Made by a program: the position numbers and the translations under genes
The notes under the pieces: generated by a model
Told to the model about the DNA's origin: nothing
What the model saw: the letters and a program-made list of their open reading frames with translations, nothing else
Databases searched by the model: none
In this document: piece by piece, positions 41,356 to 49,832 of the stretch
Layout of the letters: each line of letters opens with the position of its first letter
How positions within the stretch are numbered: the first letter of the stretch is position 1
Source of the DNA: Planctomycetota bacterium
GTDB taxonomy: Bacteria; Planctomycetota; B15-G4; JADJEK01
DNA length: 64,000 nucleotides
Direction of reading: 5' to 3'
Assembly (NCBI GenBank): GCA_016709145.1
Contig: JADJEK010000014.1
Location: 59,676-123,675, forward strand

Positions 41356-41825
41356 ATCCGCAACCTCTATTTATTAAACCCAGAAACAGGCGAACGGTAC
41401 CAGCCGCTCAAGTCGAAGCATTCGGGATTCCCGGCGAAATCGACAACCTTCGAAGCCTCTCATAGGGTCAGTGTCACGTTCCGCACGACCCGCGCCATCC
41501 AGGTTTCCGTTGGATGACGTGGGCTCCCCGCGATCTCCACCCGGCGCGCTCCAAGGTGGATGAACACGTGGACTTCGTACCTCACCAACCCGAGCACCGT
41601 CCAGAGCCCACGGTCACGTTGCCTTCGCGTACCCCGTAGCCTCCATGCGCACGCATGGGCCCCGCGCCGAACGAGGCGCCTTGCGCACCAACCCGCGCCT
41701 CGTCGATGCCCTCGCCAGTTCGCCGTTCGGCACCCCCACCCGACCCTCCGCAACCACGCGCGTCGGCCGCGCTACACTCCTCGCCCCCTGAACCGTGACG
41801 CGATCGACCTCCGCGGAGTGATCGA
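41356..41825. other. 470-bp spacer with a transposase remnant
   Basis: Apart from the transposase remnant listed separately, no gene was seen. A TACACT hexamer at 41,773-41,778 followed by a C-rich run resembles the -10 sites of this genome and may serve the flippase-like gene at 41,826. Confidence 0.5.
41460..41603 (-). mobile_element. Remnant of an rve/DDE integrase-core transposase
   Basis: About 45 codons read LWTVLGLVRYEVHVFIHLGA followed by RRVEIAGSPRHPTETWMARV and VRNVTLTL, then TGA. This matches the conserved middle of a common integrase-core transposase group, which has the pattern GLV-x-Y-x-VLFFI-x-L-x-[ST]RRV-x-IAG then W-M-x-Q-x-ARN. The start and the catalytic C-terminal part are missing. 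It lies beside the lower-G+C patch and is probably what is left of the element that brought it. Confidence 0.6.
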
Positions 41826-43100
41826 GTGCTCGAGCCCGCTGGCCGCTCCACCCCGCCGACCGACGTCGTACGCGGACAGTTCACGCTGCCGTTGGCGTAT
41901 GGCAGCGCACTGCTGCTGCACCTGCTGTTCTTGAAGAGCCTCGTCTACCGGCTGGCCCTGCCGGATCTCGCCGTCGTGCTGGTGTCCGCTGCCGCGTTCG
42001 CCGGCCTGTTCCTGCCGACCGTCGTGCTGCAGGCCGCGTTCGCGCAGCACGCGGGACGGCGCGACGGGGCCACGCCTTGGCTGGCGCGACTGGACCGACT
42101 GATCTGGGGTGCGAGCGCGTTCGCGGTCGCCATCGGCGCCGCGATCGCTTGGGCGCCCGGTCTGCGCGACGCGCTGCATTGGCCGTTGATCGCGGCCGCG
42201 TTGGCATCGCCCGTGATCGGCGTGGGATCGGCGCTGTCGCGCGTCGTGCATGGGGCGCTGCTCGGGCTCGAGCGCGAACGGTGGTTCGCCGCGCTGACGA
42301 TCGCCGAGCCGGCGCTGCGCATCGGGATGGCGCTCGCTCTCTCGCCGTGGTGCGGCGCCGCGAACGCCGCGTTGATCGCGCTCGCGGTCGCGCCGGTCCT
42401 GACGCTGATCGTCGGACGCATGCTGTTGCCGCGGCAGGACACTGCCGGCGCCGCCGGCCCGGCACGCCGCCCACTCGAGTTCCAACCGCGCACGTGGCTG
42501 ACGCTCGCGCTCGCGGGCTCGCTGTCGTTCGTCGACGTCGTGTTCGCGAACCTGCGCTTGCCCGTCGACGACGCCGCTCGCTACGCCGGCCTGTCCGCGA
42601 TCGCTCGCTTCCCCGAACTGATCGCGGCTCCGTTGGCGCTGGCGCTGCTCGCTCGCACGCGCTTGCGCGTGTTCACGCGCGACCCGGCACTGCCGGACCT
42701 GTGGCGCGCGCTCGGGCGCGTGGCGTTGTGGCTCGGCGCGGCGGTCGCGTTCACGCATCTAGTCGGTCGCGACATCGTGCGCATCCTGCTCCACACCGAG
42801 ACGTTCGGCGGAGTCGCCTCGCTGTTGCCGGTGCTCGTGCTCGGTCACGCGCTGATCGCCGTGACGCAGACCCTGCTGTTCTTCGGGATCGCGAACGGCA
42901 GCGTCGGCATGCCGCTCGTTCCGCTGGCGTTGCTCGTGTCGTACGTGTTGCTGCTGCTCGAGCGCGGCACGACCCTCGCCGGCTGCGCGTGGACGACCGT
43001 CGTGATCGGCGCACTCGCGGTGTCGTTCACCGCGCTCGTCGTGGTCGTGCCGCCTTGGCTCGGCGAGCGCTCGCGCGGCCCGCGCAAACCGTCGAGCTGA
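41826..43100 (+). CDS. Oligosaccharide flippase-like multi-pass membrane protein
   Basis: This 424-residue protein starts at GTG and has about 12 hydrophobic helices spread over its length (YGSALLLHLLFLKSLVYRLA, LIAAALASPVIGVGSALSRV, ALLPVLVLGHALIA-type segments, VSYVLLLLERGTTLAGCAW). Short charged loops and a GLERERWFAAL loop resemble the Wzx/polysaccharide-biosynthesis (MVF/MATE-like) superfamily. It probably moves a lipid-linked sugar across the inner membrane. It stands alone on its strand; its stop is 3 bp from the stop of the convergent broken gene. Confidence 0.68.
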   Translation: MLEPAGRSTPPTDVVRGQFTLPLAYGSALLLHLLFLKSLVYRLALPDLAVVLVSAAAFAGLFLPTVVLQAAFAQHAGRRDGATPWLARLDRLIWGASAFAVAIGAAIAWAPGLRDALHWPLIAAALASPVIGVGSALSRVVHGALLGLERERWFAALTIAEPALRIGMALALSPWCGAANAALIALAVAPVLTLIVGRMLLPRQDTAGAAGPARRPLEFQPRTWLTLALAGSLSFVDVVFANLRLPVDDAARYAGLSAIARFPELIAAPLALALLARTRLRVFTRDPALPDLWRALGRVALWLGAAVAFTHLVGRDIVRILLHTETFGGVASLLPVLVLGHALIAVTQTLLFFGIANGSVGMPLVPLALLVSYVLLLLERGTTLAGCAWTTVVIGALAVSFTALVVVVPPWLGERSRGPRKPSS

Positions 43101-43103
43101 CGA

Positions 43104-44610
43104 TCATTCGGCCGACGCGGCAGTCGGATCGAACTGCATCAGCGCGCCGAGCGCGTGAGCACGGCGCGCTTCGGCCGCGTCGACGGCCGAACTCGTCCAC
43201 GCGAACACGAGCGCGTACGCGACCGCGAGCGTCCACAGCATGGGGCGCGCGGCGGCCATCGGTCCACCGATCGCCCCAGAGCGCGCAGCGCCGCCGCCGA
43301 ACACGAATGGCACCGACGCCAGCGGCAGCGCCAACAGCGCCGGATGCGGCGTGCAGAGCACTTCGAGGAAGTCGTCCGCGCGCACGAACGGCCAGGTCCG
43401 CGTCACGGCCAGGAACACCAGGACGCCGAGCGGCGCCGCGAACGCGAAGATCGCGGCGACCACCGGGGCCGGCGCGCTGGCGCGCCGCGCGGCGCGTTCG
43501 GGCGCGGTCGATGCGAACTCGACGGGCTTGGGCTTGCGCGCGCGGAACGCCAGCGCGAGCAATGCGAAGCCCAGCGCCCAGACGAACACGAGATCGTGGA
43601 CGCCGCGCAGCGGGCGCGCGACCGCGGTCGCCGGCGACCAACGCTGCGGATCCGTGCCGGCGCGCTCGTCGCCGCGGCGCGGCCCGTCACCGCGCGAGTC
43701 GGTTCCCGCAGTCAACGCGACGTCCCGCGCCAACTGCGCCTCCGAGCGCACCAACGTCGTCACGGCGACCCGCTCGGCCGCGCGCCGCAACGCGAGCCCG
43801 ACCGATCCCTCCGTGGTCGACGCCTCGGCCAACCGATCGCTCAACGTCTTCAGCAATGCGCCCGTGCTCGCGCCGTCGCGCACGAACGCCTTGTGCACGA
43901 GGAACTCGCGCGCGGCCAAGCCGTCGGCGCCGGCGTCGATGAGCACGCGCTCCGCGGCCACCAGCCGTCGACCCTGGTACTCGTCGACGGCCACGGCACA
44001 GCCGGCGCGTTCGAGGTTGATCCGCGGCCTCGGTCGAGCGACCGGCGTCGAGCGCGGCGAGCGCGAGCAGCAACGGTACGGCGCCGTTGTCCGGGTCGTG
44101 CGTCGCATGGGTTTGTGCCAGAGCATCGACCAACGCTTCGTCGGCCCGGTTCTGCGTCGGGTCGCTCGGGACGATCGCGGCTCGGTGATCGCGCAGCGCG
44201 GTCGCGGCCAGAGCGACGAACGCGGGCTCGTCGGGCCATGCGTCGGCGAGCGCCAGCAGCTCGAAGAACGCGCCGTCGAAACCGTCACCGACCAGGTTCG
44301 TGCGCGCCAGCGCGTTCGCGGCGAAGGCGACCTCGGCCGCGCCGAGGCACGTGGCGGCGTCGTGCGACTCGTCGCGCGCCTGCGTCATGAATCGGTCCGC
44401 GAGCGCCGCATACGCGTCGGCGTCGTCGAGGCGCAGTGGTTGCGGCCCCAACGCGCACGCGGCGGCACACGACTTCGCCGCGCGCTTCGCGGCGCTCCAC
44501 GCGCGCTCACCCGCTGACGACGACAACGCGAACGAAACGCCCACGCATGCCGCGAGGACGACCCACCGTGCCGCGTCGAAGCGGCGACCGCGCGTTCCAA
44601 AACCACCCAT
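43104..44610 (-). pseudogene. Membrane protein gene with a +1 frameshift
   Basis: The N-terminal part (MGGFGTRGRRFDAARWVVLA, one membrane helix, then a helical repeat-like domain through LLLALAALDAGRSTEAA) is in one frame. The C-terminal part (INLERAGCAVAVDEYQGRRL and onward, with four membrane helices such as PMLWTLAVAYALVFAWTSSA) is in the +1 frame. Skipping one G near 44,019-44,028 (GCC GCG G ATC AAC) restores a continuous protein of about 500 residues. There is no homopolymer at the junction. It may be a true pseudogene or an assembly error. Its start shares a CATATG with the opposite strand. No family recognised. Confidence 0.65.
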
Positions 44611-44760
44611 ATGGGCCGCTATGCTACGCGGCCCGCGTTCGTCGAAGAAGGCGCGGAACACGCGGAAGGCGGTCGCCCCGGGGCCTCTCTCCACGCTGCT
44701 CGAACGCCCGGGACGACCCAGGACGGCCCTCGACCGCTCTTCGTGAACGAGTTCGCACCG

Positions 44761-46926
44761 ATGATCCAACTCACCCCCACCCGCATCGGACTCGCGCTCG
44801 GCGCGGCGGCCGGCCTGCTCGCGGCGACGCTCGGCTTGACGCCGCTGGTCCAGCGCTTCGAGGCCAAGCCCTACGACATGCTCGTGACGGCGTTCGCGGA
44901 TCCGGAGCTCGCTGCGTCGTCGCGCGTGAAGGTGCTGCTCTACACGGACGACGATCTGACCGTGTTCAAACGCGAGTACCCCGAACTCGCGACCTACCCG
45001 CCGCCGCGCTCGTTCTACGCCGACGTCATGGAGCAGGTCCGCGCCATCGGCTTCGAGCCGGGCGCGTTCGTGTTCGACCTGCTCATGTCGCTGTCGAGCA
45101 ACGTGCCGGGCGACGACGAAGTCTTCGCCACCGCGGTGCGCAAGTCCGGCAACGTCGCGATCGCCATGCGCATCTTTCCACCTGGCGCCGCCGAGGGCAC
45201 GTCGATCGAGCCCGAAGCCGACACGCCGCCGCAACCGTTGCCGAATCCGGCGCGCATCGAGTTGTACGGAGACGCATCCGCGCTGCCGCTCGTCACGAAC
45301 GAGGAACTGCCGATCGACGTGCTGCACGACGCCGCAGCGCGGTTCGGCAACGCGTTCGTGAAAGTCGACCGCGGCGACCTGCTGCGCACGATGCCGGTCG
45401 CGTTCCGCTACCTCGACACGATCACGCCGTCGCTGCCGGTCGCCGCCGTGATGGCGTACTCGGGCGATTCGTCGATCGTGTTGGAGAAGCGCAAGCTCAG
45501 CCGGTTCGCGGGCATCGACGTGCCCGTCGTCGACGGCAAGCTGCTCGTGAACTTCCGCGGCCCGCGCGGCACGTTCAAGACCGCGTCGCTGACCAGCGCG
45601 CTGGCGTTGAAGCCGAGCGCGGCCGGCGAAGCCTGGCGCCAATCCCTGCAGAAGGGCGACATCATCGTCATCGGCGCGAACGTCACGGGCTCACCCGACG
45701 TCCAGGCCACGCCGGTCGACGAGAGTTTGCCCGGTCCCGAGTTCATCGCAACCGTCATCGACAACCTGCTGCGCGGCGACGCGCGCTCGCGGTTGCCCGA
45801 ATGGCTGAACTTCCTGATCCCGATCCTGCTCGGCGCCGCGGTCGGCGTGACGGCGGTGCTCGCGAGCCGCAAGCGCTCCGCGCTCGTGCTCGTCGTGCCG
45901 CTCGTGCTCGCGTACTTCGGAATCGTCGCGCTCGCGTTCGCGAACGGGCTCGTGCTCGACGTGGTCACGCCGTTCACCGGCGCCGCGCTGTCGTACACCG
46001 GCTCCGCGCTGTACCTGTTCAACACCGAGGGCAAGAAGCGACGCGAGATCCGCCAGTCGTTCTCACGCTACCTCGCGCCCGAGGTCGTGAAGTCGCTCGA
46101 AGAACATCCCGAGCAACTGCGCCTCGGCGGCGAACGCCGCGAGATGACGATCCAGTTCTCCGACCTCGCGGGGTTCACGGGCTTCTCCGAGCGCATGAAG
46201 CCCGAGGAGCTGGTCACGTTCCTCAACGAATACCTGACCGCGATGACGGACATCATCCTGGACCACCATGGCGTCATCGACAAATACCTCGGTGACGCGA
46301 TCATGGCGTTCTGGGGCGCGCCGATCCCGCAAGCCGATCACGCGCGACTCGCGCTGTCCGCGGTCGCGCATTGCCAGCAGCGCTTACAGCGCTTCGTCGA
46401 GGAGAACAGTCGTCTCGGCCTGCCCAAGCTGATGGCGCGCACGGGCATCAACACGGGTCACGTCGTCGTCGGCAACATGGGCAGCTCGCGGCGGTTCGAC
46501 TACACGGTCATGGGCGACTCGGTGAACCTCGCGTCGCGCCTCGAGGGCGCGAACAAGTTCTTCGAGAGCATCGTGATGGTCACCGACGTGACGCTGGCCG
46601 CGGCCGGCGAGGGCGCGGCGATCGTGCGACCGCTCGGGCGCCTGCGCGTGAAGGGCAAGAACGAACCGGTCGGCGTCCACGAACTGCTCGGCGCCGGCGG
46701 AGCACTCGAGACGTCGTTGCCGGCCTGGGCCGCGACGTTCGCCGAGGGCTTGGCGGCGTTCCAGAAGGGTGAGTTCAAGAAGGCCGCCGCGACGTTCGAA
46801 CGCAGCCATGCGGCGCGGCCCGGCGGTGACCCGGTCTCGCAGCGCTACATCAAGTTGTGCGAGGAGTACGCGGCCAAGTTCAGCAGCGGTGGATTCGACG
46901 GAATCATCACGCTGACCGAGAAATAG
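44761..46926 (+). CDS. CHASE2-domain class III adenylate cyclase
   Basis: This 721-residue protein has one N-terminal helix, a CHASE2-like extracytoplasmic sensor (about 35-345), three helices (350-420) and a cytoplasmic class III cyclase domain (460-650). All key residues are present: metal Asp 468 (FSDLAGFTGF) and Asp 512 (KYLGDAIMAFWGA), base-selecting Lys 508 and Asp 580 (adenine type), and transition-state Asn 589 and Arg 593 (GDSVNLASRLEG). A short C-terminal TPR-like region follows. It should make cAMP in response to a periplasmic signal. The ATG at 44,761 was preferred; the frame is open 50 codons upstream without family similarity. Confidence 0.92.
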   Translation: MIQLTPTRIGLALGAAAGLLAATLGLTPLVQRFEAKPYDMLVTAFADPELAASSRVKVLLYTDDDLTVFKREYPELATYPPPRSFYADVMEQVRAIGFEPGAFVFDLLMSLSSNVPGDDEVFATAVRKSGNVAIAMRIFPPGAAEGTSIEPEADTPPQPLPNPARIELYGDASALPLVTNEELPIDVLHDAAARFGNAFVKVDRGDLLRTMPVAFRYLDTITPSLPVAAVMAYSGDSSIVLEKRKLSRFAGIDVPVVDGKLLVNFRGPRGTFKTASLTSALALKPSAAGEAWRQSLQKGDIIVIGANVTGSPDVQATPVDESLPGPEFIATVIDNLLRGDARSRLPEWLNFLIPILLGAAVGVTAVLASRKRSALVLVVPLVLAYFGIVALAFANGLVLDVVTPFTGAALSYTGSALYLFNTEGKKRREIRQSFSRYLAPEVVKSLEEHPEQLRLGGERREMTIQFSDLAGFTGFSERMKPEELVTFLNEYLTAMTDIILDHHGVIDKYLGDAIMAFWGAPIPQADHARLALSAVAHCQQRLQRFVEENSRLGLPKLMARTGINTGHVVVGNMGSSRRFDYTVMGDSVNLASRLEGANKFFESIVMVTDVTLAAAGEGAAIVRPLGRLRVKGKNEPVGVHELLGAGGALETSLPAWAATFAEGLAAFQKGEFKKAAATFERSHAARPGGDPVSQRYIKLCEEYAAKFSSGGFDGIITLTEK

Positions 46927-47062
46927 ACGCGCGCCGAGGCCGGATCGGCGGACCGAGCCGCGTCCTTGGCCTGCGGCCGCCTCCCGCAACAAGGATTTGT
47001 CGGGCGCGCAACCTGGACGGGAAGCGTTCTAGAATCCCCCGCCTCGCTCACGGAGTCCGTCG

Positions 47063-47572
47063 ATGAGTCCAAAACCCACCTGGCAGTCCCTCGTCACCTT
47101 GGGTGCACTGGGCACGTTGCTCGCCGTCGCCGGCGCGCTCGCGCAGTCCCCCGCCCCGACCTTCGCGCCCGGCACGCAAGCGCGCGTCACGGTCTCCTCG
47201 GCCGTCCTGCGCTCGCAGCCGCGCTCGCTGTCGCCGTCGGTCAAGCAACTCGCCGGTGGCGACACGGTCGAGATCATCGAAGCCCAGAGCCCGTGGTATC
47301 GCGCTCGCAGTCAGGGCACCGAGGGCTACGTCCACGGCTCCGCGCTGCTCGACACGAAGAGCTACAGCGTGGCCGTCGGCTCGGGCGCGACCGGCTTGAC
47401 CTACGCCGAACGCACCGCGGCCGCACGCGGGTTCAACCCGAAGGTCGAGGAACAACACCGCAAGGACGAGCCGAACCTCGATGCCGGCTACACGCGCGTC
47501 GACCAGATCGAAGCGAAGTCGACGACGCTCGACGCGATCCTGTCGTTCCGCAAGCAGGGAGGGCAGAACTGA
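47063..47572 (+). CDS. Secreted SH3-domain protein
   Basis: This 169-residue protein has a signal peptide (TLGALGTLLAVAGALAQS) followed by a bacterial SH3 domain (ARVTVSSAVLRSQPRSLSPS, GDTVEIIEAQSPWYRARSQG, TEGYVHGSALLD) and a charged tail (RGFNPKVEEQHRKDEPNLDA). Such domains bind peptidoglycan or its peptides. Its stop overlaps the start of the M48 protease gene (TGATG), so the two are translationally coupled. The pairing of an SH3 protein with an M48 lipoprotein suggests work at the cell envelope. Confidence 0.83.
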   Translation: MSPKPTWQSLVTLGALGTLLAVAGALAQSPAPTFAPGTQARVTVSSAVLRSQPRSLSPSVKQLAGGDTVEIIEAQSPWYRARSQGTEGYVHGSALLDTKSYSVAVGSGATGLTYAERTAAARGFNPKVEEQHRKDEPNLDAGYTRVDQIEAKSTTLDAILSFRKQGGQN

Positions 47573-48540
47573 TGAAGCCTCGCATCCTGCTGCTCGGTTC
47601 GAGTGCGGTCGCGGTCGTCGCGATGGTCGTCGCCGGTTGCGGCGGCAACGGCGGCGGCGGCAACTTGCTGAAGGGCGCCGGCGATCTCGCCACGGCGGTG
47701 ACCGGCGACGAGCGTTACTCCGAGATCGGCGACACGCTTGCGCGCACGATCACCGACTACAACGACCTGCTGCCGTCGGAAGAGCACTACATCGGTCGCG
47801 CCGTCGCGGCCCAGGTGTTGGTCGAGCCGCGTTATCCGATGCGCGCGAACGACGCGCTGTCGGACTACGTGGCGCTGGTCGGCCAGAACGTCGCGCAGAG
47901 CGTCGACTTCGTGCGACAGACCTACAAGGGCTACCGCTTCACGGTGCTCGACTCCGACGAACTGAACGCGTTCGCGACACCGGGCGGATTCGTGTTCATC
48001 ACCACCGGCCTGCTGAAGCAGACGCAGAGCGAGGACGAGCTCGCGGGCATCCTCGCGCACGAGATCGCGCACGTGACGCTGAAGCACGGCCTGTCGTCGG
48101 TGAACCAGAGCAACTTCGTCCAAGCCGGCCAACTCGGCCTGAACCTCTACAAGGACGACAAGTTCAAGGACGACCCGAAGAAGCGCGCGCAGTTCGAGGA
48201 GAAGCTCGGCGAGATCTCGAAGGTGTTCGGCAAGAGCTGCGACGAGGTCGCGTTCACGCTGTTGTCGGGCGGCTATGGCGCCGACAAGGAACGCGCCGCC
48301 GACGAACTCGCGATCCGCTTGGTCGCTGCCGCGGGCTACTCGCCGACGGCGCTGTCGGCGGTGCTCGATCGCCTACCTGAACAAAAGGGCGCAGGCGGCT
48401 GGCTCGACACGCATCCGTCGGGTCATTCGCGTGCGTCCGACCTGCACGGACTCGAAGGCGGCGTGGCCGGCTCGACCTCCGCGGCCGCGATCGCGCAGCG
48501 CAAGCAGCGCCATGCGAACGCGCTGAAGGTCCTGCAGTGA
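47572..48540 (+). CDS. M48-family zinc metalloprotease lipoprotein
   Basis: This 322-residue lipoprotein has a lipobox VVAGC (Cys 23) after a hydrophobic signal, a Gly-rich spacer, then a BepA/LoiP-type M48 protease. It has FTVLDSDELNAFATPGGFVF, the zinc motif HEIAH (163-167) and the third ligand in KERAADELA near residue 240. A C-terminal THPSGHSRASDLH resembles the autoregulatory His of BepA-like proteins. It probably degrades or helps assemble outer-membrane proteins. It is coupled to the upstream SH3-protein gene. Confidence 0.92.
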   Translation: MKPRILLLGSSAVAVVAMVVAGCGGNGGGGNLLKGAGDLATAVTGDERYSEIGDTLARTITDYNDLLPSEEHYIGRAVAAQVLVEPRYPMRANDALSDYVALVGQNVAQSVDFVRQTYKGYRFTVLDSDELNAFATPGGFVFITTGLLKQTQSEDELAGILAHEIAHVTLKHGLSSVNQSNFVQAGQLGLNLYKDDKFKDDPKKRAQFEEKLGEISKVFGKSCDEVAFTLLSGGYGADKERAADELAIRLVAAAGYSPTALSAVLDRLPEQKGAGGWLDTHPSGHSRASDLHGLEGGVAGSTSAAAIAQRKQRHANALKVLQ

Positions 48541-48692
48541 CGACGACGACTGCGAAGCCTGGATGCCTCGCCGGTCGTACCTGACATCCGCCGATCGCGC
48601 AGCTCCGGAGTGGCCCACGCCCTTCCCCGCAGCATGACGGCGATCGAATCCACCAAAGCTCGCTCCTCATTGGTCAAGGAACTGGAGAAGAC

Positions 48693-49298
48693 ATGAATCG
48701 AAACACCCTCATCGCAGCCGCTCTCGCCGGCTTGTCGCTCGTCGCGACGAGTTCGACGTTCGCGCAGGATCGCGCCAAGAACGACGACGCCGCACGCCGC
48801 GCCGCCGCCGGCCGCAAGGCTCAAGCCGAGAAGCCGGCCGACGACGCCGCGCGCCGGGCGCAGGCCGAACGCGAGAAGGCTGGCCGCGAGGCCAACAACG
48901 CGGGCAACGAAGCGGAACGCCGCGCCCAGGCCGAGCGCGAGAAGAACACGCGCCGCGCCGAAGGCGCAGGCGGTACCGACGACGAACGCCGCAAGAACGC
49001 GGAACGCGCGAACAACGACGTCGACACGAAGCGCAAGGGCCTCGAGCGCGCGCGCCAGGTTCACCAGCGCAACGTCAATCTGCGTCAAGCGAAGCTCGCT
49101 CGCTTGCGCGCGATCGCGACCGAGAAGAACGACGCCGAAATGCTGAAGCGCGTCGACCGCCTCGAAGCCAAGCAGCGCGAGCTCGATCAGCGTCGCCGTC
49201 AGAAGCAGCAGGCCGAGGAAGTCGAACTGCAGCGCGGCGAAGCGACGCGCGAGGCGCCAGCCGCCACGCGTGAAGTCCCCGCGACGCGCGGCAACTGA
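48693..49298 (+). CDS. Secreted Ala/Arg/Glu-rich coiled-coil protein
   Basis: This 201-residue protein has a signal peptide (MNRNTLIAAALAGLSLVATS, cut after FAQ) followed by an almost uninterrupted charged helix. It has imperfect repeats of RRAQAEREK and a Leu-zipper-like region (ARLRAIATEKNDAEMLKRVD, then RLEAKQRELDQRRRQKQQAE). It is probably an extended periplasmic coiled coil. GGAG lies 6 bp before the ATG. A 29-bp gap separates it from the next small lipoprotein gene, with which it is likely co-transcribed up to the terminator at 49,588. Confidence 0.72.
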   Translation: MNRNTLIAAALAGLSLVATSSTFAQDRAKNDDAARRAAAGRKAQAEKPADDAARRAQAEREKAGREANNAGNEAERRAQAEREKNTRRAEGAGGTDDERRKNAERANNDVDTKRKGLERARQVHQRNVNLRQAKLARLRAIATEKNDAEMLKRVDRLEAKQRELDQRRRQKQQAEEVELQRGEATREAPAATREVPATRGN

Positions 49299-49327
49299 AC
49301 CCACACCCGAACTACCGAGGAGAACAC

Positions 49328-49549
49328 ATGAAGACCCGCAATCTCGCGAAGGGCGTCGCCGCCGCGTTGCTGTGCCTGCCGTTCGCGGCCTGTGAGAACA
49401 AGTTCTTCGAGAGCCCGGACGTGGACGTCGTCGTCCCGACCGAGGCGGAAGCCCAGGCCGAGGCCGAGAAGGCGATCAACGCCGACAACGCGGCGGCCGA
49501 GCTCGATGCGCTCGAGAAGGAAATCGAAGCCGACGCCGCCGGCGGCTGA
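49328..49549 (+). CDS. Small lipoprotein
   Basis: This 73-residue protein has a signal peptide and lipobox (LLCLPFAAC, Cys 22), then an acidic Ala/Glu-rich helix (EAEAQAEAEKAINADNAAAE). GAGGAG precedes the ATG. The acidic helix contrasts with the basic coiled coil encoded just upstream, so the two could interact; this is an inference. No family recognised. Confidence 0.7.
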   Translation: MKTRNLAKGVAAALLCLPFAACENKFFESPDVDVVVPTEAEAQAEAEKAINADNAAAELDALEKEIEADAAGG

Positions 49550-49587
49550 TCGACATCGACCGCCGCGACACTCGCGGTGGAAGCGTC

Positions 49588-49626
49588 CCACGGGCCGGAT
49601 GCCCCTGCGTCCGGCCCGTGGTCTTT
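49588..49626 (+). terminator. Rho-independent terminator
   Basis: A 12-bp stem, CCACGGGCCGGA (49,588-49,599) with TCCGGCCCGTGG (49,610-49,621), has inner TGC/GCG pairing possible and is followed by TCTTT. It lies 39 bp after the small lipoprotein stop. It is the best classical terminator in the window. Confidence 0.85.
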
Positions 49627-49832
49627 GCAGCCCTGATTCGCGAGTTCGGCGATCGCGGCGCGCGAGGCGTGCTCGCGAACGACCTCGCCGGACCGGCGCG
49701 TTCCCGAGCGCGACGTCGGACCATCCGACCGCCGCTCTTCCTCGCCGTCGCGCCGCTGCGTAGTCTCCCGCGCCGAAGGACGCGACCACGCATCGCCCCG
49801 AGCATCCCATCGGCGAAGGACTCGACACCCGG

